A stretch of 50,450 bases of DNA, taken from Bacteroides gallinarum DSM 18171 = JCM 13658. GTDB taxonomy: Bacteria; Bacteroidota; Bacteroidia; Bacteroidales; Bacteroidaceae. Below, in pieces: positions 26,323 to 36,415 of this stretch (position 1 is the stretch's first letter; each line of letters opens with the position of its first letter). The translations under genes were made by a program, and so were the position numbers. The stretch spans positions 1 to 50,450 of the forward strand of contig NZ_KB894145.1 in assembly GCF_000374365.1 (NCBI RefSeq). Reading direction: 5' to 3'. The notes beneath the pieces were generated by a model that was not told where the DNA came from, did not search any database, and was given only the letters and a program-made list of their open reading frames with translations.

Positions 26323-28650
26323 TTACAGCCGGCTCTTCTGCCCGTCTCCCGCGCCGGCTCCCCTATATTTGCTTTTCGCCGCATTGAACTTATAACGCAA
26401 CGTGAGGCTTACCCGCCGGAATTCGGATATATAGTCGCCCATAGTGCGTATGCCGCTATATATAACCGCATCCACATCATTAGTCTCCAAAAGATTGCTC
26501 GCTTGCAACTGCACGCTCAGCCGGTCTTTAAGGAACGCCTTGTACAGAGATAGGGATACATCGCACGACACCCTCCGCATATACATATTCTGTGTGTGAC
26601 CACGAGTGGTGCAGACGGCGTTCGCATCGAACAATATCCCGGCGGGCAATGAGAAGTTGTTCCGCCACACCAGTGTGACATAGGGGTTGCTTAGCGAAAT
26701 CCGGCCGTTGTATCCCTCTAAAGAAAACCACTGCTTGTACAATTCCGCCGAGAATTGCGGCTTCCATAGCCCGATAGTCGGCGCCAAAGTAAGCGATGCC
26801 GTCAGGCGGTCGTAGGAATCGGTGTTAACCACTGTCAGCAATGAAATGGTAGGATTGTCGTCCGAGTAAGCTTCCGACATCTGCATGATGTCGTCCTTGA
26901 CGCGGCTGTAGCCTACGGAGAAATTCAGCCATTTGTAAGAGGAAGCAAGCATCACGTTCTGGGTGATTGTGGGTGTCAGGAAAGGGTTTCCGGTCTGATA
27001 GGTATAGCGGTTGGCATAATAGGTACTGTTCCGCAGGTTGTCGTAGGACGGACGGGTGATGTCTCCGGCATAGCTGAGCTGTATCTGCACCTTTCCGACG
27101 GGGAAGTTGATATTCAGCGAGGGGAACACGTTGTCGAACTTACGGCTTTGCACATCTATGCGCTTGTCCTGCTCGTAGTAGTCGAAAGCCACATGTTCGT
27201 AGCGGACGCCTGCCTGCACACTTACACTGCCGAAAGAACGGGCGTAGTCGGCGAATGCCGATACGGCTCCTTCCTTTATCCGGCTGTTGTCATCCGCCAG
27301 AATACCTTCCGTATTGAGGTAGAGATTGGTGCGGTTCGTGTGCGAATATTCACCGCCGAACGACAGGTTGCCTTGCCACAGCGGGTGCGAAAGTATCAGT
27401 TTGGCGGCGTAAAGCGTACTTTTGTTTTCGTTGAAGGTGTTGATGTGGTTTTCGGTACCCCCGTCGACGATTTCCGTTGTGTGCTGCGCCTCTTCAGTGG
27501 GACTCCACAGTCCGTCGGCATTGAAGTCGATACTCCAGTTGCCAAGCTGCCCGTTGTAATAATAATTCAGGTTGTGGCAGGTAGAGGGGTCGTAGAGCAG
27601 CATCCGGCTGTCACTCTTCTCATAGAGTTGCCCATCGCTAAATACTTGCGTCAGATAGCGCCAATCGCCGAAGGTATTCATGTAGCGGTCTATGTCGTAA
27701 CGCACTCCCATCGAATGTTTGTCGTTGAATTGGTAGTTCATGGAGAGCGCTCCTCCCACATTGCTGTTTTCCGTCTTGGCGTATGTGCCGTCCATTTTTT
27801 GCTGCCATAGCTTGTCAAGGTGCGTATCAAAAGTCATTTGCTGATTGTTTCCGCCACGGAACTTACTGCCTATCAAAGTACCTGAAAGGTCGAAGCCGCC
27901 CTTCCGGTAGTTGAAGTTGAACTGGTCGAAGAGTGTCCAGCCGTATGTACGCCGGTGGCGCGACAAGAAGCGGTTGTCGAAGCCGAAACCCTCGCCTTGC
28001 GGCTTCTTGGTAAAAATACGCACGACAGCTTTCACGGAAGCGTCGTAGCGTGCTCCTGGATTGCGTACCACTTCCACGCTCTTTACGTTGTCGGACGACA
28101 GTCGGTCGAGTTCCGAGCTGTTGCGCATCTTCCTGCCGTTGATGTAGATTTCCGCAGCGCCCCGCCCGAACACGTTTACCGCACCGTCTTCGGCGGATAC
28201 TCCCGGTATCTTGTCGAGCAGGTCGTTTCCGGTTCCCGACTTCTCCAGGACGCTGCCTGCAACGGTAGTTATCATCGCGTCGCCTTTCAGGCGCATCTTG
28301 GGCAGGTCGGCTTTTACGGTTACCTCATTCAGTAATTGCGCATCCGATGTGAGTTGTATGACGCCCATATCGGCGGAAGACACCGGCCGGTACATGGTGG
28401 TATAGCCTATGGAGGAGATGCGCACTATCCGGTTCTCTGTTACTGCGTTCAGGCTGAATGCGCCGTCTTCCCCGCTTGTGGTTCCCATAACGAAAGCCGA
28501 GTCGGGAAGCGCCAACAGTACCACATTGGCATATGGCAACGGAGTATTTTTCTCATCCACCAGCTTGCCGCTGAGGGTTTGTGCCGACAGTCCGGCCAAA
28601 ATGCTTTGGCAAGCAAGCATTGACAATATTGCTTTTTTGAGCATTTTCAT
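26323..28650 (-). CDS. TonB-dependent receptor / outer-membrane beta-barrel (PF14905-like)
   Basis: A 775-residue outer-membrane protein. A signal peptide (about 1-23) is followed by a carboxypeptidase-D regulatory-like beta-sandwich (LSGKLVDEKNTPLPYANVVLL, about 26-105). The plug domain (about 115-220) includes LLDKIPGVSAEDGAVNVFGRGAAEIYINGRK, and a large barrel runs to the C-terminus. There is no SusD partner, which fits the PF14905 family rather than the SusC family. The cargo is unknown. It has a strong promoter of its own and is monocistronic. Energy would come from a TonB-ExbBD system such as the one at 43899-45913. Confidence 0.85.
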   Translation of the reverse strand: MKMLKKAILSMLACQSILAGLSAQTLSGKLVDEKNTPLPYANVVLLALPDSAFVMGTTSGEDGAFSLNAVTENRIVRISSIGYTTMYRPVSSADMGVIQLTSDAQLLNEVTVKADLPKMRLKGDAMITTVAGSVLEKSGTGNDLLDKIPGVSAEDGAVNVFGRGAAEIYINGRKMRNSSELDRLSSDNVKSVEVVRNPGARYDASVKAVVRIFTKKPQGEGFGFDNRFLSRHRRTYGWTLFDQFNFNYRKGGFDLSGTLIGSKFRGGNNQQMTFDTHLDKLWQQKMDGTYAKTENSNVGGALSMNYQFNDKHSMGVRYDIDRYMNTFGDWRYLTQVFSDGQLYEKSDSRMLLYDPSTCHNLNYYYNGQLGNWSIDFNADGLWSPTEEAQHTTEIVDGGTENHINTFNENKSTLYAAKLILSHPLWQGNLSFGGEYSHTNRTNLYLNTEGILADDNSRIKEGAVSAFADYARSFGSVSVQAGVRYEHVAFDYYEQDKRIDVQSRKFDNVFPSLNINFPVGKVQIQLSYAGDITRPSYDNLRNSTYYANRYTYQTGNPFLTPTITQNVMLASSYKWLNFSVGYSRVKDDIMQMSEAYSDDNPTISLLTVVNTDSYDRLTASLTLAPTIGLWKPQFSAELYKQWFSLEGYNGRISLSNPYVTLVWRNNFSLPAGILFDANAVCTTRGHTQNMYMRRVSCDVSLSLYKAFLKDRLSVQLQASNLLETNDVDAVIYSGIRTMGDYISEFRRVSLTLRYKFNAAKSKYRGAGAGDGQKSRL

Positions 28651-28687
28651 CGTGTCGATTTGTTTTAATCTATACAGTTACAGACAC

Positions 28688-28721
28688 CAAAGGTAAGTTT
28701 TTATTTATTACATGAAACAAA
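28688..28721 (-). promoter_or_regulatory. Promoter of the receptor gene
   Basis: On the minus strand a TTTG (28718-28721) and TACCTTTG (28688-28695) are 22 bp apart, both perfect matches to the Bacteroidetes elements. The -7 box lies 37 bp before the start codon. Confidence 0.65.
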
Positions 28722-28767
28722 AATAAGATTTTATTTGCCGCACGGTACAAAAAAGTAAGAATATTAA

Positions 28768-28794
28768 TTGTATGCGGGATTTTTGCTATCTTTG
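28768..28794 (+). promoter_or_regulatory. Promoter of dnaG
   Basis: A TTG (28768-28770) stands 16 bp before TATCTTTG (28787-28794), a perfect -7 box. The start codon is 23 bp downstream, giving a short leader. Confidence 0.6.
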
Positions 28795-28817
28795 CACACC
28801 CAACAAACCGCCTTTAT

Positions 28818-30908
28818 ATGATAGACCAACCCACCATAGACAGAATCCTGGATGCGGCACAAATATACGATGTCGTATCGGATTTCGTCACGCTGCGGAA
28901 GCGCGGAGTGAACTATGTGGGTCTATGCCCGTTTCACGATGATAAGACGCCGTCATTCTACGTGTCTCCCGCCAAAGGACTGTGCAAATGTTTCGCCTGC
29001 GGCAAAGGGGGCAATGCCGTACATTTCATCATGGAACACGAGCAGATGTCTTATCCCGAGGCGCTGAAATACCTCGCCAAGAAATACGGCATCGAAATCA
29101 AGGAGCGGGAACTGTCCAACGAGGAAAAGCTCGCTCAGAGCGAACGCGAAAGCCTTTTCATCGTCAACCAGTTTGCCCGCGACTATTTCCAGAATATCCT
29201 GCGCAACCATGTGGACGGACGCAGCATCGGTATGGCTTATTTTCGCAACCGCGGCTTCCGCGACGACATCATCGAGAAATTCCAGTTGGGATATTGCACC
29301 GAAAGCCATGACGCTATGGCGCAGGAGGCATTGAAAAAAGGGTATAAGAAAGAATTCCTCCTCAAGACAGGGCTTTGCTACGAAACGGACGACCACCAAC
29401 TGCGCGACCGCTTCTGGGGGCGCGTCATCTTTCCCGTACATACCTTGTCGGGAAAAGTGGTGGCATTCGGCGGGCGCGTGCTTGCCAGCGCTACCAAAGG
29501 GGTGAAGGTGAAGTATGTCAACTCGCCCGAATCGGAGATTTACCATAAAAGCAACGAGCTGTACGGCATCTATTTTGCCAAGCAAGCCATTGTAAAGCAA
29601 GACCGCTGTTTCCTGGTGGAAGGTTATACCGATGTCATATCCATGCACCAGTCCGGTATAGAGAATGTGGTGGCTTCTTCGGGTACGGCGCTTACACCGG
29701 GGCAAATCCGCCTGATTCACCGCTTCACAAACAACATGACCGTACTTTACGACGGCGACGCCGCCGGTATCAAGGCATCTATCCGGGGTATCGACATGCT
29801 GTTGGAGGAGGGCATGAATATCAAGGTATGCCTCTTGCCCGACGGAGACGACCCGGACTCTTTTGCCCGCAAGCACAATTCGACGGAGTTCCGGCAATTC
29901 ATAGAGGAACACGAAACGGACTTTATCCGTTTCAAGACGAACCTGCTGCTGGAAGATGCCGGCAAAGACCCTATCAAGCGCGCCCAGCTAATCGGCAATC
30001 TCGTACAGAGCATCTCGGTTATCCCCGAGGCGATTACACGCGACGTATATATCAAGGAGTGCGCCCAATTACTGCGTGTAGAGGACAAGCTGCTCGTATC
30101 GGAAGTTGCCAAACGGCGCGAGATGCAGGCAGAGAAACGTGCCGAGCAGATAGAAAGGGAACGCAGGGCTGCTGCTGCAAAACCGGCAGAAAACGCCCGG
30201 ACGGAAACCGGAAGTAGCGCCACCACTGCTCCGGCAACGGCAGAAGGGGCTCCGCCACCCGCCAGTGGAACTACCGGAGGCGAAACGGACACACCTTTTC
30301 CGCCGGAGGACAATTATGTGTCTTTCATCCCGCAGGAAGGAAAGGAAGGGCAGGAGTTCTATAAGTACGAACGGTTGATTTTACAGATGATTGTGCGCTA
30401 CGGCGAAAAGATAATGTGCAACGTTGCCGACGAGGAGGGACGGGAAATTCCCGTAAGCGTTATCGAATACGTAGTCGGCGACCTGAAGGAGGACGAGCTC
30501 TCGTTCCATAACCCGCTGCACCGGCAAATCCTGACCGAAGCCGCTGCACACATACACGATGAGGGGTTCATTGCCGAGCGTTACTTCCTTGCACATCCCG
30601 ACACGACTATCAGCAAACTGAGCGTGGAGCTTATCAGCAACCGTTACCAACTGAGCAAATATCACTCGAAAACCCAAAAGATAGTGACCGACGAGGAGCG
30701 CCTCTACGAATTAGTGCCCGCATTGATGATTAACTTCAAGTATGCGATTGTCAGCGAGGAGTTAAAGCACATGATGTATGCGTTGCAAGACCCCGCCGTT
30801 GCCAACGACGAGCAGAAATGCACCGACATCATGGCGCGCTACAACGAAATGCGCAAGATACAGAGCATCATGGCGAAGCGCCTGGGCGACCGGGTGGTAT
30901 TGCACTGA
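28818..30908 (+). CDS. dnaG: DNA primase
   Basis: DnaG synthesises RNA primers for replication. The 696-residue protein has the CHC2 zinc-binding domain (C37, H40, C58, C61 in CPFH and CFAC), the catalytic core and a TOPRIM domain (about 255-345). TOPRIM motifs are EGYTDVISMHQSG and DGDAAGIKA. A variable linker at about 430-500 is rich in Glu, Arg, Ala and Pro. The C-terminal helicase-binding region (about 515-690) is longer than in E. coli and is less conserved. It is monocistronic, with its own promoter. The initial MIDQPTIDRILDAAQI is the family start, so the ATG is secure. Confidence 0.95.
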   Translation: MIDQPTIDRILDAAQIYDVVSDFVTLRKRGVNYVGLCPFHDDKTPSFYVSPAKGLCKCFACGKGGNAVHFIMEHEQMSYPEALKYLAKKYGIEIKERELSNEEKLAQSERESLFIVNQFARDYFQNILRNHVDGRSIGMAYFRNRGFRDDIIEKFQLGYCTESHDAMAQEALKKGYKKEFLLKTGLCYETDDHQLRDRFWGRVIFPVHTLSGKVVAFGGRVLASATKGVKVKYVNSPESEIYHKSNELYGIYFAKQAIVKQDRCFLVEGYTDVISMHQSGIENVVASSGTALTPGQIRLIHRFTNNMTVLYDGDAAGIKASIRGIDMLLEEGMNIKVCLLPDGDDPDSFARKHNSTEFRQFIEEHETDFIRFKTNLLLEDAGKDPIKRAQLIGNLVQSISVIPEAITRDVYIKECAQLLRVEDKLLVSEVAKRREMQAEKRAEQIERERRAAAAKPAENARTETGSSATTAPATAEGAPPPASGTTGGETDTPFPPEDNYVSFIPQEGKEGQEFYKYERLILQMIVRYGEKIMCNVADEEGREIPVSVIEYVVGDLKEDELSFHNPLHRQILTEAAAHIHDEGFIAERYFLAHPDTTISKLSVELISNRYQLSKYHSKTQKIVTDEERLYELVPALMINFKYAIVSEELKHMMYALQDPAVANDEQKCTDIMARYNEMRKIQSIMAKRLGDRVVLH

Positions 30909-31030
30909 TGCGGGTATTGCCGCAACAGCCTATTCCATTATAGAAAAGAGCCTTCCATATTGAAAAAGCTTACAGGTATCCCTATCGGCGCATTTATTTG
31001 ATAATAAATGTATTACGATTATTGGTACGA

Positions 31031-31054
31031 CTTTTGCCCTTTATCCGGCAAAAG
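31031..31054 (+). other. Hairpin directly before the otsAB start codon
   Basis: A perfect 8-bp inverted repeat (CTTTTGCC at 31031-31038, GGCAAAAG at 31047-31054) with an 8-nt loop ends 12 nt before the ATG at 31067. It could reduce access of ribosomes to the start. No T-run follows. Confidence 0.45.
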
Positions 31055-31066
31055 AACCGCATAACC

Positions 31067-33319
31067 ATGAAATTGTATATCATATCGAACAGACTGCCCG
31101 TGAAGGCTACCGCTAAAGAAGATACTTTCATCTTTTCGCGCAGCGAGGGAGGAGTGGCTACCGGACTGGATTCCCTGCAAGGCGACTACGAGAAACATTG
31201 GGTAGGCTGGCCTGGCATCTGCACGGACAAGGAGGAGGAAAAGCAGCATATCCGCCGCCAGTTGGAGGAGATGAACTTCCACCCGGTCTTTCTGTCCGAC
31301 GGACAATACCGCAACTATTACGAAGGATACAGCAACAGCACACTATGGCCTCTATGCCACTATTTTTTTGCATATACGCAATACAAGAAAAGCTTCTGGC
31401 AGGCTTACCAGGAAGTAAACGCTTTGTTCTGCCGGGAAATCTGCCGGCTGGTAGGGCCGGACGACTGGGTTTGGGTGCAGGACTACCAGTTGATGTTGCT
31501 TCCCGAGATGCTCCGCCGCGAGTTCCCCGGGCTGCATATCGGCTATTTCCACCACATCCCGTTTCCGTCGTACGAGTTGTTCCGCATTCTGCCCGAGCGT
31601 GCCGAGATACTGAAAGGGTTGTTGGGAGCCGATTTCGTTGCGTTCCATACGCACGACTATATGCGCCATTTCATCAGTGCGGCGGAGCGTGTGCTTCATG
31701 TGGATTTCAGCCTGGACGAAGTACGTATGGGCAACCGCATCGTGCGCGTCGATGCGCTGCCGATGGGGGTAAACTACGAGCTTTACCACAATGCCCCGCG
31801 ACAGAAGAATGTATGGGACGCCATAGAGCGTACCCGCTCCCTGTACGGCAAGCATAAGCTTATCCTGTCGGTAGACCGCCTGGATTACAGCAAGGGCATA
31901 CTGCACCGCCTCTACGGGTTCGCTTCTTTCCTGGAGCATCATCCCGAATATCACGGCAAGGTGACGCTTACCATGGTCATAGTTCCCTCGCGCGACCACG
32001 TAGGCAGCTATGCCGAACTGAAAACACGAATCGACGAAGAGATAGGTTCTATCAACGGACGGTACTCTACCATGGACTGGACGCCGGTATGTTACCTTTA
32101 CCACGGTTTCCCGTTCGAAGAATTGGCCGCCATGTATTTCATTGCCGACATAGCGCTGGTGACACCTTTGCGCGACGGCATGAACCTGGTTGCCAAAGAG
32201 TACATCGCCGTCAAGCAAGACAACCCCGGCGTGCTGGTGCTGAGCGAAATGGCCGGCGCTGCCGTAGAGCTGACGGATGCCTTGCTGGTTAACCCCAACG
32301 ACACGGAGCAGATAGAGAACGCCATATGCCGGGCATTGGAGATGCCGGTGGAGGAGCAGAAGGAACGGATGCACCGCATGCAGGCTATCGTATCCGTACA
32401 GACCGTCAATAAATGGGCTGCCGATTTCGTGAACGAATGGCAGGAGGCGGCGCTCAAGAACAAGGCAATGCGCCTTAAGAAGATAAGCCCGCAGCATATG
32501 GAGGAAATCAAGCGCCGGTATCTCCATGCCAGGAAGCGCCTGATTTTACTGGATTACGACGGAACGCTCGCCGCCTTCCGGAAAAAGCCGGAGGACGCCT
32601 CGCCCACTCCGCAACTGCTGGACACGTTGCAGAGGCTTGCCGCAGACCCTCTGAACCATGTGGTAATCAACAGCGGTCGCGACCACTTCACCCTGGAAAA
32701 ATGGCTGGGCGCCCTGCCCGTATCTTTCGCTGCCGAGCACGGCGCATTCTATAAGGAGAATGGCGTATGGCACAAGAATATACATACGCAGGAATGGAGC
32801 CCGGGACTGCTGTCCATACTGAGGCTTTTTGTAAACAGGACTCCCCGCTCCCACCTCGAAATCAAAGAAACGGCGCTGGTGTGGCATTACCGCGAAGCCG
32901 ACGCATGGTTAGGGGCATTGCGTGCACAGCAATTAGTCAACGCACTGATATCCATTTGCCTGAAACAACGCCTGCAAATCATGCAGGGCAACAAGGTGAT
33001 AGAGATAAAGTCTCCCGAATACACCAAGGGCTCGGAAGTGAACAGGCTACTGCTTACCACCCGGTACGACTTTATCCTGGCAATGGGAGACGATACCACG
33101 GACGACGACATGTTCAAGGCGGTTCCTCCCACCGCCGTTACGGTGAAAATAGGCACGGCATCCGAGAGTGCGCGCTACAACCTGCCCGCACAGACGGACA
33201 CGCTGCCTTTCCTGCAACAGCTTGCCAATGGCAACAGCGGCAAGGCAAGCCTGAAAAACAGCCTGAAAGGCCAGTTGTCGTCGGCCGTAGATTTCTTTAA
33301 ACGGATAATAAACCAATAA
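31067..33319 (+). CDS. Bifunctional trehalose-6-phosphate synthase / phosphatase
   Basis: The protein joins UDP-glucose and glucose-6-phosphate (GT20 domain, about 1-465) and then dephosphorylates the product (HAD-type OtsB domain, about 490-740). Motifs are SNRLP at the N-terminus, WVWVQDYQLMLLP near 125, the nucleotide-sugar site SVDRLDYSKGI near 262, LRDGMNLVAKEY near 358, and the HAD nucleophile LLDYDGTLA near 492 with GDDTTDDDMF near 670. I chose the ATG at 31067 (MKLYIISNRLPV); a longer frame would need a TTG at 30998. The GH15 gene follows after 20 bp, so trehalose is made and probably also hydrolysed by one operon. Confidence 0.92.
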   Translation: MKLYIISNRLPVKATAKEDTFIFSRSEGGVATGLDSLQGDYEKHWVGWPGICTDKEEEKQHIRRQLEEMNFHPVFLSDGQYRNYYEGYSNSTLWPLCHYFFAYTQYKKSFWQAYQEVNALFCREICRLVGPDDWVWVQDYQLMLLPEMLRREFPGLHIGYFHHIPFPSYELFRILPERAEILKGLLGADFVAFHTHDYMRHFISAAERVLHVDFSLDEVRMGNRIVRVDALPMGVNYELYHNAPRQKNVWDAIERTRSLYGKHKLILSVDRLDYSKGILHRLYGFASFLEHHPEYHGKVTLTMVIVPSRDHVGSYAELKTRIDEEIGSINGRYSTMDWTPVCYLYHGFPFEELAAMYFIADIALVTPLRDGMNLVAKEYIAVKQDNPGVLVLSEMAGAAVELTDALLVNPNDTEQIENAICRALEMPVEEQKERMHRMQAIVSVQTVNKWAADFVNEWQEAALKNKAMRLKKISPQHMEEIKRRYLHARKRLILLDYDGTLAAFRKKPEDASPTPQLLDTLQRLAADPLNHVVINSGRDHFTLEKWLGALPVSFAAEHGAFYKENGVWHKNIHTQEWSPGLLSILRLFVNRTPRSHLEIKETALVWHYREADAWLGALRAQQLVNALISICLKQRLQIMQGNKVIEIKSPEYTKGSEVNRLLLTTRYDFILAMGDDTTDDDMFKAVPPTAVTVKIGTASESARYNLPAQTDTLPFLQQLANGNSGKASLKNSLKGQLSSAVDFFKRIINQ

Positions 33320-33339
33320 TATTATAAGAGCGAACCGCC

Positions 33340-35127
33340 ATGAATAATCTGAATTACGGTGTTATCGGCAATTGCTGCACGGCAGCGCTGGTTTCCGAGA
33401 AAGCGAGCATCGAATGGTTATGTTTCCCTAACTTCGACTCGCCTTCCATTTTCGCTGCCCTTCTGGACCGTGAGAAAGGGGGCTCTTTCGGCTTCGAAGT
33501 GTCGGAAGATTACCATACCGTCCAGTCGTATGTGCCCCATACCAACATTCTTTCCACGACTTTCGTATCGGAGCGGGACGAGTTTGCCGTGGTGGACTTC
33601 ATGCCTTGCTACGAGCTATACGACAATAAAGAGTATTACCGCCCGGCAGAGGTCTACCGGTATATCCGCTGGATTAAAGGCCGCCCGCGCATCAGGGTCG
33701 ATTATCATCCGGCTCCCGACTATGCGCGTGGCAAGGCATTCTTCAACGTTACTTCCCGGTACATCGAAACGTATTCTTCTTCCAACAACAAGGACAGGCA
33801 GTATCTCTACTCTTCCCTGCCGTTGCAGGATATCGTAGAGCACCGGGAGTTCGTATTGGAGAAGGACGAGTTCTTCCTTCTGTCGTACAACGAGAAGGTA
33901 ATCCCTATCGACATCGAACGCGAGAAGCTGGAGTATTGCCGCACGCTGGTGTACTGGCTGAACTGGACAGACCGTACCAAAAAGTTCACGGTTTACAACG
34001 ATATCATAGAGCGCAGCCTGCTCACCCTGAAGATGATGTCCTTTTACAACGGGGCTGTATTGGCAGCCCTCACCACCAGCCTGCCCGAAGCGGTGGGCGA
34101 GGTACGGAACTGGGATTACCGCTTCTGCTGGCTGCGGGATGCGTCGATGTCTATCGAGACTCTTTTCAAGATAGGTCATGCCGATGCCGCCCGCAAATTC
34201 ATGAAGTTCATACAGTCCACTTTCGTTGCCCAGCACGATACTTACCAGATTATGTACGGTATCCGCGGAGAAAGGAAGCTGACGGAGGTTATTCTCAGTC
34301 ATCTGTCGGGTTATAAGAATTCACAGCCGGTACGTATCGGCAACGATGCTTATCATCAGTTACAGAACGATTCGTTCGGTTACCTCATGGACTTGATTTA
34401 CCAATACTACCGGTTGATGCCGGGTACTCTGGATGAGATAGAGGATATGTGGGAAATGGTGAAAAGTATCATGATGACCGTCATGGAGGACTGGAGGAAG
34501 CCCGACAAGGGAATCTGGGAGATAAGAGGGGAAGGACAGCATTTCGTTTCGTCCAAAGTGATGTGCTGGGTAGCCCTGGACAGGGGAGCGCGCATAGCCC
34601 GCCTCCTGAACAAATACGAGTACGGCAGGCGTTGGGAGGAAGAAGCGGAAGATATCAAGAAGGATGTGATGAAGAATGGCTGGAAAGAGGAGATACAGAG
34701 TTTCTCCCAGGCGTACGACAACCTGGACTTGGACTCTTCCCTGCTGCTCATGGAGCCTTACGGATTTATCGACGCAAACGACATTCACTATCATAAGACG
34801 GTGAAAGCTGTAAAGAAGGCTTTGCTGCACAAGGGGCTGATGTACCGCTATAATACCCGCGACGACTTCGGATGCCCTTCTTCGGCCTTTACGATTTGTA
34901 CCTTCTGGCTGATTCGTGCACTGTACGTTATCGGCGACAAAGACGAGGCGCGCTGCCTGTTCGATGAGGTTCTCCACTATTCGAACCACCTGGGGCTGTT
35001 CAGCGAGGATATCGACTTCGAAACGAAGGAACAATTGGGCAACTTCCCGCAGGCCTATTCCCATTTGGCGCTGGTAAATACTGCCGTGTTATTTGCCGAG
35101 GAGGACAAAAGACTGATGTTCAAATAA
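33340..35127 (+). CDS. GH15-family glucan hydrolase, probably trehalase
   Basis: A 595-residue protein of the GH15 glucoamylase/trehalase family without a signal peptide, so it is cytoplasmic. The N-terminal beta-sandwich (about 1-230) begins NYGVIGNCCTAALVSEKASIEWLCFP. The (alpha/alpha)6 barrel follows with WDYRFCWLRDASMSIETLF (about 258-276) and KGIWEIRGEGQHFVSSKVMCWVALDRG (about 389-415). The Glu in the WEIRG segment is the likely general acid. Its position 20 bp behind otsAB argues for trehalose as substrate, as known for mycobacterial GH15 trehalase. Glucoamylase activity is the alternative. It converges on folE. Confidence 0.85.
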   Translation: MNNLNYGVIGNCCTAALVSEKASIEWLCFPNFDSPSIFAALLDREKGGSFGFEVSEDYHTVQSYVPHTNILSTTFVSERDEFAVVDFMPCYELYDNKEYYRPAEVYRYIRWIKGRPRIRVDYHPAPDYARGKAFFNVTSRYIETYSSSNNKDRQYLYSSLPLQDIVEHREFVLEKDEFFLLSYNEKVIPIDIEREKLEYCRTLVYWLNWTDRTKKFTVYNDIIERSLLTLKMMSFYNGAVLAALTTSLPEAVGEVRNWDYRFCWLRDASMSIETLFKIGHADAARKFMKFIQSTFVAQHDTYQIMYGIRGERKLTEVILSHLSGYKNSQPVRIGNDAYHQLQNDSFGYLMDLIYQYYRLMPGTLDEIEDMWEMVKSIMMTVMEDWRKPDKGIWEIRGEGQHFVSSKVMCWVALDRGARIARLLNKYEYGRRWEEEAEDIKKDVMKNGWKEEIQSFSQAYDNLDLDSSLLLMEPYGFIDANDIHYHKTVKAVKKALLHKGLMYRYNTRDDFGCPSSAFTICTFWLIRALYVIGDKDEARCLFDEVLHYSNHLGLFSEDIDFETKEQLGNFPQAYSHLALVNTAVLFAEEDKRLMFK

Positions 35128-35162
35128 GGGGAGTGTCCGTCCCCGGCTGCCGGCGGCGGTAT

Positions 35163-35750
35163 TTACGAGTTATGGCGAATCAGGTTCATAAACTCCTCGC
35201 GCGTCTTGGCTTGGTTGAAACCGCCTGTGAAATCGGAGGTGGTGGTTATCGAATTCTGCTTCTCTACGCCGCGCATCTGCATGCACATGTGCTTTGCCTC
35301 TACAACTACCATTACGCCCAGGGGATTCAACGTTTCCTGGATGCACTCTTTTATCTGCAAGGTCATGCGTTCCTGCACCTGCAAGCGGTGGGAGAAGATA
35401 TCCACCACACGGGCGATTTTGCTCAGGCCGGTAATGTAGCCGTTGGGGATATAGGCTACATGCGCCTTTCCGTAGAAGGGTAGCATATGGTGCTCGCAGA
35501 GGGAGAAGAAATCGATGTCTTTCACGATTACCATTTGATTGTAGTCTTCCTTGAACTTGGCGGAGCGGAGCACTTCGTGCGGGTCCATGGAGTATCCTTT
35601 AGTCAGTGTCAGCATGGCTTTCGCCACCCGTTCCGGTGTTTTTTGCAGGCCTTCGCGCCCGGGGTCTTCGCCCAGTAAAGTCAATATACGATGATAATGT
35701 TCTTTCAATTCATTCAATGAAGGAGATACGATTTCTTCTTTTCCTAACAT
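35163..35750 (-). CDS. folE: GTP cyclohydrolase I
   Basis: FolE converts GTP to 7,8-dihydroneopterin triphosphate for folate synthesis. The 195-residue protein has the zinc-binding [18 protein letters not shown] near 83-100, the [23 protein letters not shown] signature near 107-129 and the C-terminal [12 protein letters not shown] near 156-167. It is the type IA enzyme. The 68-bp gap to the upstream SPOR gene contains only a 6-bp hairpin and an AATTAC-type inverted repeat, so co-transcription with it is likely. Confidence 0.94.
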   Translation of the reverse strand: MLGKEEIVSPSLNELKEHYHRILTLLGEDPGREGLQKTPERVAKAMLTLTKGYSMDPHEVLRSAKFKEDYNQMVIVKDIDFFSLCEHHMLPFYGKAHVAYIPNGYITGLSKIARVVDIFSHRLQVQERMTLQIKECIQETLNPLGVMVVVEAKHMCMQMRGVEKQNSITTTSDFTGGFNQAKTREEFMNLIRHNS

Positions 35751-35818
35751 GAGAGGATTTCAGGTTTATGCTTTCAGTCCAACCCGGTCGGACTGGTTCG
35801 GCAATTAGTAATTCGTAA

Positions 35819-36277
35819 TTACAAAGGGATGTTTATCTGGTCTTTCACAATCGACACTTCCTTGAAAACGCCCGTAGCACGCAACTGGCGCATCATGGCG
35901 TCCGCTTCTTCGATACTGCGGAAATCGCCTGCACGACACAACCAACGGGGCGGGTTGAAAGAGGTGTAAACGGGAAGTTCGGGGAAACGCTCTTTTATAT
36001 CGGAAGCCACCGAATAGGCTTCGTTCTTGGCTTGGCGGGTATTGTTGCCGGCATAGACCTGTACGCGATAGCCCGAACTTTTAATCACTTTTTGTTCTTC
36101 CGGACCGGCAGGAATGTATTCCGAACCGATTAGCGCCCCGATACGGGCATCCTGGTGTATCGATACCTTGCCCTGCCCCGGTACATTGCGTTCCAGGCTC
36201 TTTATAATGTTATTTTGCGCAACGGATGCGGCGGCAAAAGCAAAACATGCGATTAAAAGTAAACCGAGTTTCTTCAT
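35819..36277 (-). CDS. SPOR-domain protein, exported
   Basis: A 152-residue exported protein. A signal peptide (about 1-21, ending ASVAQ) precedes a short linker and a SPOR domain (about 68-150). In the domain, GYRVQVYAGNN opens and VYTSFNPPRWLCRAGDFRSIEEADAMMRQLR follows. SPOR domains bind peptidoglycan stripped of stem peptides, mostly at division sites. It has no membrane anchor or other domain, so it is a small periplasmic wall binder of unknown precise function. It lies between tpiA and folE on the same strand. Confidence 0.82.
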   Translation of the reverse strand: MKKLGLLLIACFAFAAASVAQNNIIKSLERNVPGQGKVSIHQDARIGALIGSEYIPAGPEEQKVIKSSGYRVQVYAGNNTRQAKNEAYSVASDIKERFPELPVYTSFNPPRWLCRAGDFRSIEEADAMMRQLRATGVFKEVSIVKDQINIPL

Positions 36278-36362
36278 AAAAGGGTGTTTTTATACGGTTA
36301 AAAACTGGCTCGAAACTCTTGCAGTAAAAGCCCGGAGTTCCTAAAGCCGAATACGGACATAA

Positions 36363-36409
36363 AGAGTTGGAAGTCGGTTACGCTATGCGTTACGGCAACT
36401 TCCAACTCT
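36363..36409 (-). terminator. tpiA terminator-like hairpin
   Basis: A 12-bp perfect stem (36363-36374 with 36398-36409) lies 7 bp past the tpiA stop. The loop holds a smaller ACGC/GCGT pair. The minus-strand tail is only TTTAT, so it is a weak intrinsic terminator. Confidence 0.5.
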
Positions 36410-36415
36410 CTGTTA

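Noticed and set aside
30998..31066. Extended otsAB start
   Set aside because: It begins at a TTG and adds 23 non-conserved residues. The family start MKLYIISNRLP has an ATG at 31067.
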